The notes under the pieces are model-generated. The model was not told where the DNA came from. It made no database searches and worked only from the letters and a program-made list of their open reading frames with translations. Below, one piece after another: positions 63,944 through 64,000 of a DNA stretch of 64,000 nt. Each line of letters opens with the position of its first letter. The stretch's first letter is position 1. This DNA comes from RGIG3513 sp045658985 (GTDB taxonomy: Bacteria > Bacillota > Clostridia > Oscillospirales > Butyricicoccaceae). The position numbers were made by a program, and so were the translations under genes. The stretch is from the NCBI GenBank assembly GCA_045658985.1, contig JAZOWC010000068.1:4563-68562 (forward strand), given 5' to 3'.

Positions 63944-64000
63944 ATGGAGTTCAACAACAACGGCACATACCATTCGGGCCCGTTCGGCACGGGCAGTACA
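63944..64000 (+). CDS. Start of a further gene, cut by the window edge
   Basis: An AAAGGAG ribosome binding site precedes an ATG at 63944, and 19 codons (MEFNNNGTYHSGPFGTGST) stay open to the end of the window. It lies 24 bases after citC and is probably co-transcribed. The beginning does not match the citrate lyase subunits as I know them. Too short to identify. Confidence 0.5.
   Translation, partial: MEFNNNGTYHSGPFGTGST

Overview
The window looks like chromosomal DNA of an anaerobic, GC-moderate Bacillota of class Clostridia (Oscillospiraceae/Ruminococcaceae-like). This is inferred from rubrerythrin, an iron-sulfur flavoprotein, a citrate lyase ligase, long-form HPF, S-layer-homology and lipoprotein surface proteins, Gram-positive type ribosome binding sites, and peptide and amino-acid catabolic genes. 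No ribosomal RNA is present, so the species cannot be named.

Layout. Positions 1-2200 are a decayed mobile region: a 5'-truncated tyrosine recombinase and two small overlapping unknown genes. 2240-4870 holds thymidine kinase, a Cys/His-repeat lipoprotein, a four-helix-bundle gene preceded by a striking array of small palindromes separated by GTGAAAT/ATTTCAC, several tRNA-Ser-like fragments, and intact tRNA-Ser(GGA) and tRNA-Met(CAT) genes. 4966-6340 holds a DMT-type transporter and RNase P RNA. 6384-13635 is one forward operon: murD, four tandem M42 aminopeptidases, a PLP-dependent Met-gamma-lyase-family enzyme and ruvC. 13694-17911 holds an RNA methyltransferase, hpf, an iron-sulfur flavoprotein and a DUF1846 protein.

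18019-33611 encodes three secreted proteins on the minus strand: a 796-aa NlpC/P60-like lipoprotein, a 2405-aa lipoprotein with seven SGNH-like modules, and a 1908-aa SLH-anchored protein with three related modules. They share InlB-type B-repeats and an Ig-like Tyr/Trp domain. An orphan peptide-binding lipoprotein follows at 33948-35798.

36181-53740 is a 17.5-kb minus-strand catabolic array, in transcription order: an MmgE/PrpD protein, six tandem N-acyl-D-amino-acid deacylase paralogues, three tandem Sapep/PepV-type dipeptidases (the third broken by one in-frame stop) and two M20 amidohydrolases. With the M42 cluster and the peptide-binding protein it points to a cell specialised in scavenging modified or D-amino-acid-containing peptides. 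The substrate is inferred.

53864-64000 holds two tandem EamA transporters, secA, rubrerythrin, a hairpin-rich intergenic block between two near-identical terminators, a 1041-aa lipoprotein with four DFGxDGxLE units, citC, and the first 19 codons of a further gene.

The most unusual structures are the four-helix-bundle gene with its palindrome array (3858-4508), the giant SGNH-module surface proteins whose catalytic residues look mostly lost, and the six-fold deacylase array.
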